Shown here: positions 37,173 through 46,360 of the stretch, in pieces
How the letters are laid out: each line of letters begins with the position of its first letter
How positions within the stretch are numbered: the first letter of the stretch is position 1
DNA from: Tahibacter aquaticus
GTDB lineage: Bacteria > Pseudomonadota > Gammaproteobacteria > Xanthomonadales > Rhodanobacteraceae
DNA length: 64,000 bases
Assembly: GCF_004363655.1 (NCBI RefSeq)
Contig: NZ_SNZH01000005.1
Coordinates: forward strand, 60,653-124,652
Direction of reading: 5' to 3'
Notes under the pieces: model-generated
The model's database searches: none
The model's input: only the letters and a program-made list of their open reading frames with translations
Told to the model about the DNA's origin: nothing
Program-made: the position numbers and the translations under genes

Positions 37173-37747
37173 ACCGCGCCGCGCTGCTCGAACACCTGCT
37201 CGATTTCGCCGGACCGCGGGGACCGTTCAGCAGCGACGCACAACACGAACTGCGCCGCCGCGCCTGGCTGGCTACGCAGGACGCTGCCGCACTGGACGAC
37301 CTGCTGTCGCTGCTGGCCGAACCGCCGCACGCAGACCAGCGCGGCCCGGTATCGGCCGAGTCGTTCGAACTGGAATTGCAGGATGCGATCGTCGCGCTGG
37401 CCGGCGATCCGCACGCCCTGCTGCAACAGCTGCTGCCACTGCTGCAGCTGGCAGCGGCACGCCCCGCGGCGATCGAACTGATCGGCAGGCTGGGCCTGCC
37501 CGATGCCGTGCCCCCCTTGCGCGAGCTGCTGCAACAGATGCCGTTGAACGGCGACGAACAGCTGCGGCTGGCCTGCTGCCTCGGCGATATCGGCGACGCT
37601 GCAGCCCAGGCAGTGCTGCTGCAGCTGCAAGCCTTGCCGGGTGCCGCCGAGGCCGGCGTCGCCGCGGAAATCCACATTGCACTGGATCGCTGTGCCGCGG
37701 CCGATCGCCACGACATGCCACGCCCCGCCGGGCCGGAGCCGCCATGA
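37169..37747 (+). CDS. HEAT-repeat-like protein between the two effectors
   Basis: 192 residues; both ends overlap the effector genes by ATGA. Repeated paired helices (LLQQLLPLLQLAAARPAAIELIGRLGLPDAVPPLRELLQQMP; QLRLACCLGDIGDAAAQAVLLQLQAL) indicate an alpha-solenoid of HEAT type. No signal peptide or membrane segment is present, so it is cytosolic. The tight four-base coupling to effector 1 upstream and effector 2 downstream suggests a chaperone, loading factor or immunity protein for one of them; the sequence does not decide. Confidence 0.65.
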   Translation: MNRAALLEHLLDFAGPRGPFSSDAQHELRRRAWLATQDAAALDDLLSLLAEPPHADQRGPVSAESFELELQDAIVALAGDPHALLQQLLPLLQLAAARPAAIELIGRLGLPDAVPPLRELLQQMPLNGDEQLRLACCLGDIGDAAAQAVLLQLQALPGAAEAGVAAEIHIALDRCAAADRHDMPRPAGPEPP

Positions 37748-39645
37748 ATCGTTTTCTCGATCAGACCTCGCGCAAGCCATTGTCCCCGGTGAATCCGCGC
37801 AAGCCCGAGCTGCGCCGCGCCGCTGCGCCTGCCGCGCCGACGCTGGCACCGCTGATCCAGCGCAAGCAGGCCTGCAGCTGCGGCGGCACCTGTCCGCGCT
37901 GCAGCGAAGCCGCGAGCGGCCTGCGCGTCAGCCATCCCGGCGATGCGCAGGAACGCGAGGCCGACCGCGTCGCCGCGCACATCGTCGGTTCCAGCGCCGC
38001 TACAGCCGCGCCGCCGATCGCGGCGGCAGGGCCGGCGATCGCGCGCAAGCCGCAAGCCGCTGCCACCGTCGCAGCAGCGGGTATTGCACCGTCCCACAAC
38101 AGCGGCCAGCCCTTGCCCGCAGCGACGCGCGCCTTCATGGAACCGCGCTTCGGCCACGACCTGGCCGACGTGCGCGTGCATACCGACGACACTGCCGCAG
38201 CCTCGGCCGATGCGCTGGGTGCGCGGGCCTATACCGTCGGCAACGACGTCACGTTCGCCCGCGGCCACTACGACACACATTCCAGCGCCGGCAATACCCT
38301 GCTGGCACACGAGCTGACCCATGTCATCCAGCAGCGCAACGGCGGCCTGCAGCTGCAGCGCGATGTCACGCCGCAATACGAACTCATCGAAGACCGCCTG
38401 ACCTACGGCCTGTTCGACTGGGCCATCACCGATGCCAATGCGCGCGACGTACTGAACCTGCTCAACGGCCTGAGCGATCTCGATCTCGCCGACACCGCCG
38501 CCGCCATGGACCGGGACGGCCTGCTCGACCGGCTGATGGAGAACATCGCCGAAGAAGACCAGCACACTTATGCGGTGCTGATCGGCCGCATCAACCGGCA
38601 TCGCTCGACCTCGCATACCGGCGAATGGATCATCGCGCAGCTCAGCTACGGTACCTGGGACTGGGCCATCACCGACGACGACGCGACGCGCGCACTGATG
38701 GTGCTGGCCGGCCTGGAATCGCAGGAGCTGCGCACCGTCGTGGCGCAGATGGTCAACTCTGGCATCTACGACAGGCTGCGCGAGGAACTGCCCGCAGAAC
38801 AGGCCAGCCAATACCGCGCCTTCCTGTTGCGCATGGACAGTATCCGCGACGAATTCAACCAGCTGGTCAGCGACCAGGTCGGTTTCTTCCGCAACCAGAA
38901 GGACGAAGCCGGCAACCCGGTCGATGCGGGCGAAGTCATCAAGAGCACGGTGCAGAGCACCGGCTACGGCGGATCGAAATCGACCTGGGACGATCTGGAC
39001 AAGGATGCCCAGGACGCCTGGCGCGAACGCGCCGCCAAGGCCATCGCCAAGGTCACCGCCAGCGTCGCCGGTACCCAGCTCGAACAGATACTCAAGCGCG
39101 GCGAGCTGGTATTCATTCCCGAGGAAGCCGAAAAGCTGAATGCCTATGCCTATGTCTCGGGCAAGAACAAGCTGTATTTCGGCCGCGGCTGGGTCAGGGA
39201 CGCAGAAAAAGGCGAAGACCGGGTCTGGCAGAGCATTGCCCACGAACTGGGCGGACACGAAGAATTCGGCGACACCTGGTCGTGGCAGATCATGCAGGCC
39301 GCATTGGCCAGGCTGACGCCGGAGGAACGCGCCAAGGCCACGTCCGGCGGCAATTCGGTGTACAGCTCGTACGGTTATCTGGAAACCGAGATCTACGCCG
39401 AGCTGCGCGAACTGCCTCATCGCGTACCCGGCAGCGGCGGCGACAAGCCCGAGGACGACGTGCCCAAGGAACTGCGCCGCATCAAGGAGGCTTACAGCGA
39501 AACGGTCGCGCTGCAGATCGTGATCCGCCTGTACTACCGCGTCGCCGTCGATCCACGCGTGAGCGATACGGCCAAGAAGCTGCTGATGGAATCGGCGCAG
39601 AAGGAGTTCAACCTGTTTCCGCTGGCCAACAGCCCCGCGCCCTGA
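37744..39645 (+). CDS. DUF4157-leader eCIS effector 2 with repeat domain and second HExxH metalloprotease motif
   Basis: 633 residues. N-terminal CSCGGTCPRC (Cys44/46/50/53), EREADRVAAHI and a DUF4157 domain (about 125-197, HELTH at 189-193) match effector 1. Residues about 216-350 hold two clearly related repeats (LTYGLFDWAITDANARDVLNLLNGL and LSYGTWDWAITDDDATRALMVLAGL), each ending in DRL. The C-terminal domain carries a second zinc motif IAHELGGHEE (His500, His505, Glu506) in WQSIAHELGGHEEFGDTWSWQ, which would make this a zinc metallopeptidase toxin. Metalloprotease activity is an inference from HExxH. Last gene of the eCIS cargo set. Confidence 0.8.
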   Translation: MNRFLDQTSRKPLSPVNPRKPELRRAAAPAAPTLAPLIQRKQACSCGGTCPRCSEAASGLRVSHPGDAQEREADRVAAHIVGSSAATAAPPIAAAGPAIARKPQAAATVAAAGIAPSHNSGQPLPAATRAFMEPRFGHDLADVRVHTDDTAAASADALGARAYTVGNDVTFARGHYDTHSSAGNTLLAHELTHVIQQRNGGLQLQRDVTPQYELIEDRLTYGLFDWAITDANARDVLNLLNGLSDLDLADTAAAMDRDGLLDRLMENIAEEDQHTYAVLIGRINRHRSTSHTGEWIIAQLSYGTWDWAITDDDATRALMVLAGLESQELRTVVAQMVNSGIYDRLREELPAEQASQYRAFLLRMDSIRDEFNQLVSDQVGFFRNQKDEAGNPVDAGEVIKSTVQSTGYGGSKSTWDDLDKDAQDAWRERAAKAIAKVTASVAGTQLEQILKRGELVFIPEEAEKLNAYAYVSGKNKLYFGRGWVRDAEKGEDRVWQSIAHELGGHEEFGDTWSWQIMQAALARLTPEERAKATSGGNSVYSSYGYLETEIYAELRELPHRVPGSGGDKPEDDVPKELRRIKEAYSETVALQIVIRLYYRVAVDPRVSDTAKKLLMESAQKEFNLFPLANSPAP

Positions 39646-39695
39646 GACCGTGCATCGGGTATCGTCGGCGCTCGCCCCTGCGCCCCGGAGTGCCG

Positions 39696-40946
39696 ATGTC
39701 GTTCGTACGCTGCCTGCGCGGTATCGCCTCGGGCCAGGAGTATCCGGCCGACGTGCCGATGAACCTCGATCCGGTCGACGGGCGCCCGGTGGAAATGATC
39801 CTCGATCTGCAGCGCCTCGCGCGCGAACGCCCGCACGCCACCTGGTACCGGCCGCAGCGCCGCGACATGTGGCGCTTCGGCGCGCTGCTCGCGCTGGACA
39901 TCGACGACGCAGCCGATGCAGCACATATCGTCAGTCTGGGCGAAGGCGCGACGCCACTGCTGGACTATTCCGACGATGCCGCCGTGCGCGGTAGCCGCGT
40001 GCGCCTGCAGCTGAAGGACGAAGGCCGCGCACATGCCGGCTACGGCGCCAACCCCACGGGCAGTTTCAAGGACCGCGGCATGGCGATGGTGGTCGCGCAG
40101 GCACGGCGGCTGGGCCTGTCGCGGCTGTCGGTGCCGACCCAGGGCAATGCCGGCGATTCGCTGCTGCGCTACGGCCTGGCCGGCGGCCTGTCGCTGGCCG
40201 TGGCCATGCCGGCGAGCACGCCGCTGCCGATACTCGGCAGCGTCGCCGCCGCCGCGCTGCAATACCCGGAGCGCGTAAAACTGGAACTGGCCGGGCCGAC
40301 CATTCGCGAAGCCGGCGCGTTTCTCAAACAGCAATACCTGCCGCAGGGCTATTTCTCCGTAGCCACATTCCAGGAACCCGGCTGGCGCATCGAAGGCAAG
40401 AAGACGCTGGGGCTGGAACTGGCCGAGCCGGCCGCCGGCGAGACGCGCTGGTCGCTGCCCGATGCAGTGATCTACCCCACCGGCGGCGGCACCGGCGTAC
40501 TCGGCATGTGGAAGGCCTGGGACGAGCTGCAGCAGCTGGGCTTGATCGATGCGCGCCGGCCGCGCATGTATTGCGTGCAGAGCGAAGTGACGCGCCTGCT
40601 GGTCGATGCCTTCGTACACGGTGCGGCCGACACCACGCCGACCGCCGGCGCCGACACCCTGGCCACCGGCCTGAACGTGCCGGGCGGCGTCGGCCATGCG
40701 CGCGTGCTGCAGATCGTCCGCGCCAGTGGCGGCAGCGCCATTGCCGTCAGCGAAGACGATATTGCCGCCGAGACGCGGCGGCTGTGGCAGACCCGGCACG
40801 ACTGGATAGGCACCGAAGGCGCCGCCTGCTTCGCCGCGCTGCCGCGGCTGCTCGCCGACGGACTGCTGCGCGCCGGCGAGCGCGTCGTCGTGGTCAACAC
40901 CGGCTCCATGGAAAAATACCTTCCTGCAGTCCGTCATCTTTTATAA
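39696..40946 (+). CDS. Threonine-synthase-like PLP-dependent enzyme
   Basis: 416 residues from ATG with GGAG six bases upstream; 50 bp after effector 2, same strand. The PLP lysine motif GANPTGSFKDRG and the asparagine-like loop QGNAGDS are characteristic of threonine synthase-type fold-II PLP enzymes, as is YPTGGGTGVLGMWKAWDEL. The N-terminal CLRGIASGQEYPADVP looks like a degenerate zinc-ribbon leader of the class II enzymes, lacking the usual Cys pairs. A housekeeping enzyme is possible but its substrate is uncertain. Transcription may continue from the eCIS operon as no terminator is seen between. Confidence 0.85.
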   Translation: MSFVRCLRGIASGQEYPADVPMNLDPVDGRPVEMILDLQRLARERPHATWYRPQRRDMWRFGALLALDIDDAADAAHIVSLGEGATPLLDYSDDAAVRGSRVRLQLKDEGRAHAGYGANPTGSFKDRGMAMVVAQARRLGLSRLSVPTQGNAGDSLLRYGLAGGLSLAVAMPASTPLPILGSVAAAALQYPERVKLELAGPTIREAGAFLKQQYLPQGYFSVATFQEPGWRIEGKKTLGLELAEPAAGETRWSLPDAVIYPTGGGTGVLGMWKAWDELQQLGLIDARRPRMYCVQSEVTRLLVDAFVHGAADTTPTAGADTLATGLNVPGGVGHARVLQIVRASGGSAIAVSEDDIAAETRRLWQTRHDWIGTEGAACFAALPRLLADGLLRAGERVVVVNTGSMEKYLPAVRHLL

Positions 40947-41258
40947 AACGTTTTCTCCATTAGGAAGGCGCAGGCCGCCGCGTCTTCCGGCAACGCGGTG
41001 TTGCCCGGCAAGAAATCCTGGCCGAGCCGACCTGCCCGCACAAGCCGGAACATCGCCGACAACGGCCCCAGCCTGGGCAATCTGCCCGGCCAGCCCAGGC
41101 GCCGCAGCAACGTCGCCTGCAGACCGCAGCTGAAGCCAGCCCTGCCCGATTGCCGGCAACAGGCTCGGCAGCGCCTTCGGCCTGCCGGCAATTTCCGCAA
41201 CAAATCCGACCGGCTGGACGGTTGAATTTGAACCGTCCAGCCGGTATGTTTCCGCGCC
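40947..41258. other. Intergenic region before the TetR/RND operon
   Basis: About 310 bp. The last 50 bp hold the TetR-type palindrome. On the minus strand, 40934-41053 has a 39-codon stretch (starts MFRLVRAGRLGQDFLPGN, ends MEKTFYKR) with protein-like composition, but no ribosome site or partner; it may be a remnant. Otherwise nothing clear. Confidence 0.4.
41209..41245. promoter_or_regulatory. Perfect 15-bp inverted repeat, candidate TetR operator
   Basis: ACCGGCTGGACGGTT and its exact reverse complement AACCGTCCAGCCGGT are separated by seven bases (GAATTTG). The site ends 13 bp before the TetR ATG and must overlap the promoter, fitting autorepression of TetR and its downstream RND efflux pump. 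Confidence 0.75.
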
Positions 41259-41900
41259 ATGGGAAGAACCGACAACGCCGAACTGATCAACACCCTGCTC
41301 GATGCCGCGGAAACCGTGGTCGAGCGCCAGGGCATCGCCAACCTCACGCTGGAAGCCGTCGCTGCCGAGGCCAGGCTGAGCAAGGGCGGCCTGCTGTATC
41401 ACTTTCCGTCCAAGGACCGCCTGGTCGAAGCGCTGGTCGCGCGCTCTGCCGCCGACTGGCGCCAGTGCTTCAACGACGGCTACGAACGCGCCGCCGCAGG
41501 CCCCGGCCGCATGGCACGGGCGCTGCTCGAACACTGCCTGTCGGATGCGCAGGGCTGGACCACGGAACTGCGCCGCAGTTCGTCGGCCTGCTTTGCCGCA
41601 CTGGCGCAGAACCCCAAGCTGATGCAGCCCATGCGCGACGTCTACGCCGAACTGCACCGCCGCGTAGCCGACGACGGCCTGCCGCCGGGCGTGGGCGAAG
41701 CGGTCGCCGCGGCCATCGACGGGCTATGGCTGTACTGGGTGCTGGGCCTGGCCGAGGTGAACCAGGATCTGGTCGTCCGCGTTCGCGGTGCCCTGGAACA
41801 GCTGCTGGCGCAATCCCTGCCGGCAGGCAAGAAACCGGTACCGCGCAAAGCGCCGGCTGCCACCAGACAAAAGAAACCGAAGAAAGGACTCCCGTCATGA
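41259..41900 (+). CDS. TetR-family repressor of the RND pump
   Basis: 213 residues. The N-terminal helix-turn-helix (LINTLLDAAETVVERQGIANLTLEAVAAEARLSKGGLLYHFPSKDRLVEALV) is typical of the family; the C-terminal part is the ligand-binding helix bundle. The stop overlaps the adaptor start by four bases, so the repressor and pump are one transcript. The palindrome at 41209-41245 is the likely operator. The C-terminus is Lys/Arg-rich (KKPVPRKAPAATRQKKPKK). The inducing compound is unknown. Confidence 0.92.
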   Translation: MGRTDNAELINTLLDAAETVVERQGIANLTLEAVAAEARLSKGGLLYHFPSKDRLVEALVARSAADWRQCFNDGYERAAAGPGRMARALLEHCLSDAQGWTTELRRSSSACFAALAQNPKLMQPMRDVYAELHRRVADDGLPPGVGEAVAAAIDGLWLYWVLGLAEVNQDLVVRVRGALEQLLAQSLPAGKKPVPRKAPAATRQKKPKKGLPS

Positions 41901-43006
41901 GCGTCGCCCGCTGGATCGCCCCTACCCTGCTGCTGTCCGCCCTGGCCGCAACCGGTGGCGGCTTGGCGTTATGGAAATATTCCTCCGTACAGGCGGCCGT
42001 GGCCGCCGCCGCCGACCAGCCCGAGCCGGTGGAAACCGTCGCCACCGCGGTGGCGCGCGCATTGCAGCATCGCGCGTCGACCACGGCCATAGGCACGGTG
42101 CGCGCGCTGCGCTCCATCAGCCTGCGCAACGAAGTCGCCGGCACGGTACGCCAGGTGGCGCTGGTGCCGGGCGACGTGGTCGAAGCCGGCAGCGTGCTGG
42201 TGGCGCTGGATGTCAGCGTCGAACAGGCCGAGCTGCGCGCACAGGAAGCACAGGCTGCGCTGGCACAGAGCATGCTCGACAGGACCGAACGCATGAGCCA
42301 GCAGCGCGCCGTGTCGCAGTCGGACCTGGAACGCTCCCGCGCCGAACGCGACGTCGCCCTGGCGCAGATCGCGCGAACCCGGGCGGTGATTGCACGCAAG
42401 ACCCTGCGCGCGCCGTTCCGCGCCCGCATCGGCATCGCCGACGTGCATCCTGGCCAGTTTCTCGAGGAAGGCGCTGAATTGACCACATTGCAAGGTGTGG
42501 ACGATGCCGCACACGTGGATTTCGCCGTGGCGCAGCAGGTCGCCGCCGCGCTGCGCAGCGGCGATACGGTCGAGGTCTACGCCGGCGACGAGGCCAAAGC
42601 AGTGTCGGCGCGGATCGTCGCGATCGACGCACGCATCGATCCGGCGACACGCAATGCCACGGTGCGCGCTCGCATCGACGGCGCCGGCCAGGCACCCGCG
42701 CCAGGCGCTTCGGTGCGGGTACGCGTACCGACTGCGATCGAACGCAGCGCCATCGCGATTCCCGCCAGTGCCCTGCGCAAAGGCCCGGGTGGCGACCATG
42801 TCTTCGTGCTCGCCACCGATGCCCAGGGCCAGACCCGGGCGCAGCAGCGGCTTATCCAGGTCACGGCCCAGCTGGGCGAGGAGGTCGTGATCGAGTCGGG
42901 CCTGGCAGCGGGCGAGAAAATCGCTGCGGCAGGCTCGTTCAAGCTGCGCGACGCGGCCCTCGTCGCCGTGGCCGAGGCACCGGCGGGCGCGGCGAAAAGC
43001 CAGTAA
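41897..43006 (+). CDS. RND efflux periplasmic adaptor (membrane fusion protein)
   Basis: 369 residues; ATG overlaps the TetR stop. An N-terminal signal anchor (IAPTLLLSALAATGGGLALWKY) is followed by the lipoyl-like half motif (LRSISLRNEVAGTVRQVALVPGDVVEAGSVLVALD), an alpha-hairpin (AELRAQEAQAALAQSMLDRTERMSQQRAVSQ), the second lipoyl half (APFRARIGIADVHPGQFLEEGAEL) and a beta-barrel with membrane-proximal domain. It would bridge the RND permease and an outer-membrane channel encoded elsewhere. Confidence 0.93.
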   Translation: MSVARWIAPTLLLSALAATGGGLALWKYSSVQAAVAAAADQPEPVETVATAVARALQHRASTTAIGTVRALRSISLRNEVAGTVRQVALVPGDVVEAGSVLVALDVSVEQAELRAQEAQAALAQSMLDRTERMSQQRAVSQSDLERSRAERDVALAQIARTRAVIARKTLRAPFRARIGIADVHPGQFLEEGAELTTLQGVDDAAHVDFAVAQQVAAALRSGDTVEVYAGDEAKAVSARIVAIDARIDPATRNATVRARIDGAGQAPAPGASVRVRVPTAIERSAIAIPASALRKGPGGDHVFVLATDAQGQTRAQQRLIQVTAQLGEEVVIESGLAAGEKIAAAGSFKLRDAALVAVAEAPAGAAKSQ

Positions 43007-43039
43007 GCGCCAGGCACCGAACCGGAAAAGGATAGCGAC

Positions 43040-46000
43040 ATGCGTTCGTTCACGGACATCTTCATCAAGCACCCGGTACTGGCGGTGGTGGTCAACCTCA
43101 TGCTGGCGCTGGCCGGCTGGCGCGCGCTGAGCGCGCTGCCATTGCAGCAATATCCACAGATTGAAAGCACATCGGTGCTGATCACCACGGTATATACCGG
43201 CGCCAGCGCCGAGACCGTGCGCGGCTTTCTGACCACGCCGATCGAACGCGCCGTGTCGGCCATCGGCGGCGTCGACCATATCGAGTCGAACAGCCGTGCC
43301 GGCGTCAGCACGGTCACGGTGCGGCTCAAGCTCAACCACGACAGCACCAAGGCCCTGGCCGAGGTCACCGCGCGGCTGCAGCAGGTGCGCTCGGAACTGC
43401 CACAGGAAGCCGAGCCGCCGATGGTCGAAGTGCAGCGCGCCGACCGGCCGTATGCCACCTTCTACGTGAGCTTTTCCTCCAGCCAGCGCGACCTGCCCGC
43501 CATCACCGACTGGCTGGCGCGCACGCTGCAGCCGCAGTTCGCCACGATTGCCGGCGTGCAGCGCGTCACCGTCGAAGGCGGCCGCCAGCTGGCCATGCGT
43601 GTCTGGATAGAGCCCGAGCGCCTGGCTGCGCTGAATCTCTCCCCCGGCGACGTGCAGTCGGCCCTGCTGCGCAACAACTACCTCGCCGCAGTCGGCCAGA
43701 CCAAGGGCAACCTGGTGCAGATCAACCTGCTGGCCGATACCGACCTGCGTTCCGCCGAGGAATTCAGGAACCTCATCGTGGCCGAGCGCGACGGCGCCCT
43801 GGTGCGCCTGTCCGATGTGGCCCGGGTCGAACTGGGGGCGGAAGAGGCCGAACTGGTCGGCAAGTTCAACGACAAGGATGCGGTCTACCTCGGCGTGTGG
43901 CCGCTGGTCGGCTCCAACGAGATCGACGTCGCGCATCGCCTGCGCGGGGAAATGGAAACCCTGCGGGCAAGCCTGCCCAAGGACATCGACATGCAGATGG
44001 CCTACGACGGCACGGTCTTCATGGAGGCGGCGCTGGGCGAGATCGTCAAGACCCTGGCTGAGACGGTGCTGATCGTCGCGCTGATCGTGTTCCTGTTCAT
44101 GGGGTCGCTGCGCACGGCGCTGGTACCGTTGATCGCGATGCCCGTATCGCTGCTGGGCGCGGCGCTGGTGATGCTGGGCCTGGGCTTCAGCCTCAATCTG
44201 CTGACCATGCTGGCCATCGTGCTATCGGTAGGCCTGGTGGTGGACGACGCGATCGTCGTGGTGGAAAACGTCGAGCGTCACGTCAACGAGGGCAAGAGCC
44301 GCATCGAGGCTGCACTGGTCGGCGCGCGCGAGCTGATCGGGCCGATCATCGCCATGACCATCACCCTGGCCGTGGTGTATGCGCCGATCGGTTTCCAGGG
44401 CGGGCTTACCGGCGCGCTGTTTCTCGAATTCGCCATCACGCTGGCGGTGGCGGTGATCGTATCCGGCGTGGTCGCGGTGACCTTGTCGCCGGTGATGAGT
44501 TCGCGCTTCGTGCATGCCCACGGCCATGAAGGCCGCCTTACCCGCTGGGTCAACCGCGTGTTCGAGTCGGTGCGCACGGCCTACGCCTGGCTGCTCGACG
44601 GCGCCCTGCGCATGCGCGCCGCCATCGTCGCGGCGGCGCTGCTGATCACCGTCGCCGCCTGGCCTTTGTATACCTTTTCCCGGCAGGAACTGGCGCCGGT
44701 GGAAGACCAGCGCCATATCAGCTTTTTCTTCGAAGCCTCGCCCGATGCGTCCCTAGCCGCCGTGGATCGCGAGGCACAGAACGTGATGCAGATCGTGCGC
44801 GGTTTCAGCGAGACCCAGTCGACCTGGGCCTTGATCGCGCCCTGGGGCGGCTTCGGCGGGCTGGATGCCAAGCACTGGCACGACCGCGATCGTTCCACCG
44901 AGCAGATGTACGGCGACGTCTACGCCGCCGTATCGCAGGTGCCCGGCCTGCGCGTATTCCCGCGCCTGGACCCGCCGCTGCCGACACCGGGCCAGTACGA
45001 CGTGGAGCTTGTTCTGCAGAGCGAGCTGCCGCCGGAACAAATGCTGGAAACCGTCGCCAGCGTGCTGGATGCAGGCTGGAAAAGCGGCCTGTTCCTCTAC
45101 GTCGATACCGACCTGAAGATCGACCTGCCGCAGGCGCGCGTGGTGATCGATCGCGAACGCGTCGCCGACCTGGGCCTGGACCTGGCCACGGTCGGCCAGG
45201 AACTGGGCACCTTGCTCGGCGGCGGCTACGTCAACCGTTTCAACTATTTCGACCGCAGCTACAAGGTGATTCCGCAGATCGGCGAGAAAGACCGCGCCTC
45301 GGTGCAGTCGCTGCTGGACCTGAAGATCAAGACGCCGGACGGCAGCCTGGTGCCGGTGTCGACCTTCACGCGCATCGAGACCGGCACCGCGCCGCGCAGC
45401 CTGAACCGCTTCCAGCAGCGCAATGCGGTGCGCGTATTCGGCGGCGTCAATCCCGGCGTGACCAAGGCCGAGGGACTGGCCGTGCTGGAAGCCGCCGCGA
45501 GCGCGGCCGGCGGCCGCCTGGTCACAATCGACTATGCGGGCGAATCGCGCCAGATCCGCCACGAAAGCGCGGCGCTGACGGTGACGCTGGGCTTTTCCAT
45601 CCTGCTGATCTACCTGGTGCTGGCGGCACAATTCCACAGTTTCCGCGATCCGCTGATCGTGCTGCTGGGTTCTGTACCGCTGGCGATCTCCGGCGCCCTG
45701 CTGTTCAGTTTCCTCGACCTGACCACCATCAATATCTATTCCCAGGTCGGCCTGATCACCCTGGTCGGACTGATCGCCAAGGGCGGCATCCTCATCGTCG
45801 AATTCGCCAATGCGCGCCAGTCCGCCGGCCTGGGCCGCGAGCAGGCCTTGCGCGAAGCGGCGCTGACGCGCCTGCGTCCGGTGCTGATGACGTCGGCTGC
45901 GATGATCTTCGGCCAGCTGCCGCTGGTACTGGCCAGCGGTCCTGGTGCCGAGGCGCGCAACAGCATCGGCATCATCCTGGTAGCTGGCATGGTAGTCGGC

Positions 46001-46135
46001 ACTGTGTTCACCCTGTTCGTCGTGCCGGTGTTCTATTCGCTGCTGGCCTCGCAGCACCAGGGCGACGACGTGACCGTGGAACTGGATGCACCGGCGCGGG
46101 CACCACACTCGCCGGCGAATAGCGCGATCGCCTGA
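43040..46135 (+). CDS. RND efflux permease (HAE1-type)
   Basis: 1031 residues. It has twelve hydrophobic segments and two large periplasmic loops in the usual RND order. The proton relay is present: DD in VGLVVDDAIVVVENVERH and the conserved Lys in VGLIAKGGILIVEFAN. The first loop has QYPQIESTSVLITTVYTGASAETV, the hallmark of the AcrB/MexB superfamily. With its adaptor and TetR regulator it should export hydrophobic or amphiphilic compounds by proton exchange. No outer-membrane channel gene follows. Confidence 0.95.
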   Translation: MRSFTDIFIKHPVLAVVVNLMLALAGWRALSALPLQQYPQIESTSVLITTVYTGASAETVRGFLTTPIERAVSAIGGVDHIESNSRAGVSTVTVRLKLNHDSTKALAEVTARLQQVRSELPQEAEPPMVEVQRADRPYATFYVSFSSSQRDLPAITDWLARTLQPQFATIAGVQRVTVEGGRQLAMRVWIEPERLAALNLSPGDVQSALLRNNYLAAVGQTKGNLVQINLLADTDLRSAEEFRNLIVAERDGALVRLSDVARVELGAEEAELVGKFNDKDAVYLGVWPLVGSNEIDVAHRLRGEMETLRASLPKDIDMQMAYDGTVFMEAALGEIVKTLAETVLIVALIVFLFMGSLRTALVPLIAMPVSLLGAALVMLGLGFSLNLLTMLAIVLSVGLVVDDAIVVVENVERHVNEGKSRIEAALVGARELIGPIIAMTITLAVVYAPIGFQGGLTGALFLEFAITLAVAVIVSGVVAVTLSPVMSSRFVHAHGHEGRLTRWVNRVFESVRTAYAWLLDGALRMRAAIVAAALLITVAAWPLYTFSRQELAPVEDQRHISFFFEASPDASLAAVDREAQNVMQIVRGFSETQSTWALIAPWGGFGGLDAKHWHDRDRSTEQMYGDVYAAVSQVPGLRVFPRLDPPLPTPGQYDVELVLQSELPPEQMLETVASVLDAGWKSGLFLYVDTDLKIDLPQARVVIDRERVADLGLDLATVGQELGTLLGGGYVNRFNYFDRSYKVIPQIGEKDRASVQSLLDLKIKTPDGSLVPVSTFTRIETGTAPRSLNRFQQRNAVRVFGGVNPGVTKAEGLAVLEAAASAAGGRLVTIDYAGESRQIRHESAALTVTLGFSILLIYLVLAAQFHSFRDPLIVLLGSVPLAISGALLFSFLDLTTINIYSQVGLITLVGLIAKGGILIVEFANARQSAGLGREQALREAALTRLRPVLMTSAAMIFGQLPLVLASGPGAEARNSIGIILVAGMVVGTVFTLFVVPVFYSLLASQHQGDDVTVELDAPARAPHSPANSAIA

Positions 46136-46203
46136 TCTTCGCTACGCACCCCCGCAGCGGCTGCCTGAGCCCGCAGCAGCTGCCGGAAGCAGCCGACGCT
46201 TTT

Positions 46204-46305
46204 CGTAGGGTGCGATGAGCGCAGCGAATGGCACCGCCGCGGCCTTTAGCCTGGGCGCATGCCGTGGACCTTGCGGCGCAATTCGCGTTGCTCATCGCGC
46301 CCTAC
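46204..46305. repeat. REP-like inverted repeat pair
   Basis: CGTAGGGTGCGATGAGC (46204-46220) recurs inverted near 46290-46305 as GCTCATCGCGCCCTACG, with the similarity extending some 10 bases further inwards (GCAGCGAATGGC against GCAATTCGCGTT). Such GTAGGGTGCGATGAGC elements are dispersed REP palindromes in many proteobacteria. Located between the convergent RND and CHAD genes, they may form a long hairpin or REPIN. Confidence 0.7.
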
Positions 46306-46360
46306 GGTGCGTTCTTTCGCCGGTTGCCGGCGGGCTGCGGCGGGCGAAAGGCCGGGCGTT

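Noticed and set aside
37102..39924. 940-codon minus-strand ORF
   Set aside because: Shadow of the HEAT-like and effector 2 genes, lacking any recognisable motif.
40941..41657. Minus-strand ORF of 238 codons across the TetR gene
   Set aside because: Mostly antisense to TetR. Only a short piece outside (40934-41053) looks protein-like and is noted in the intergenic entry.
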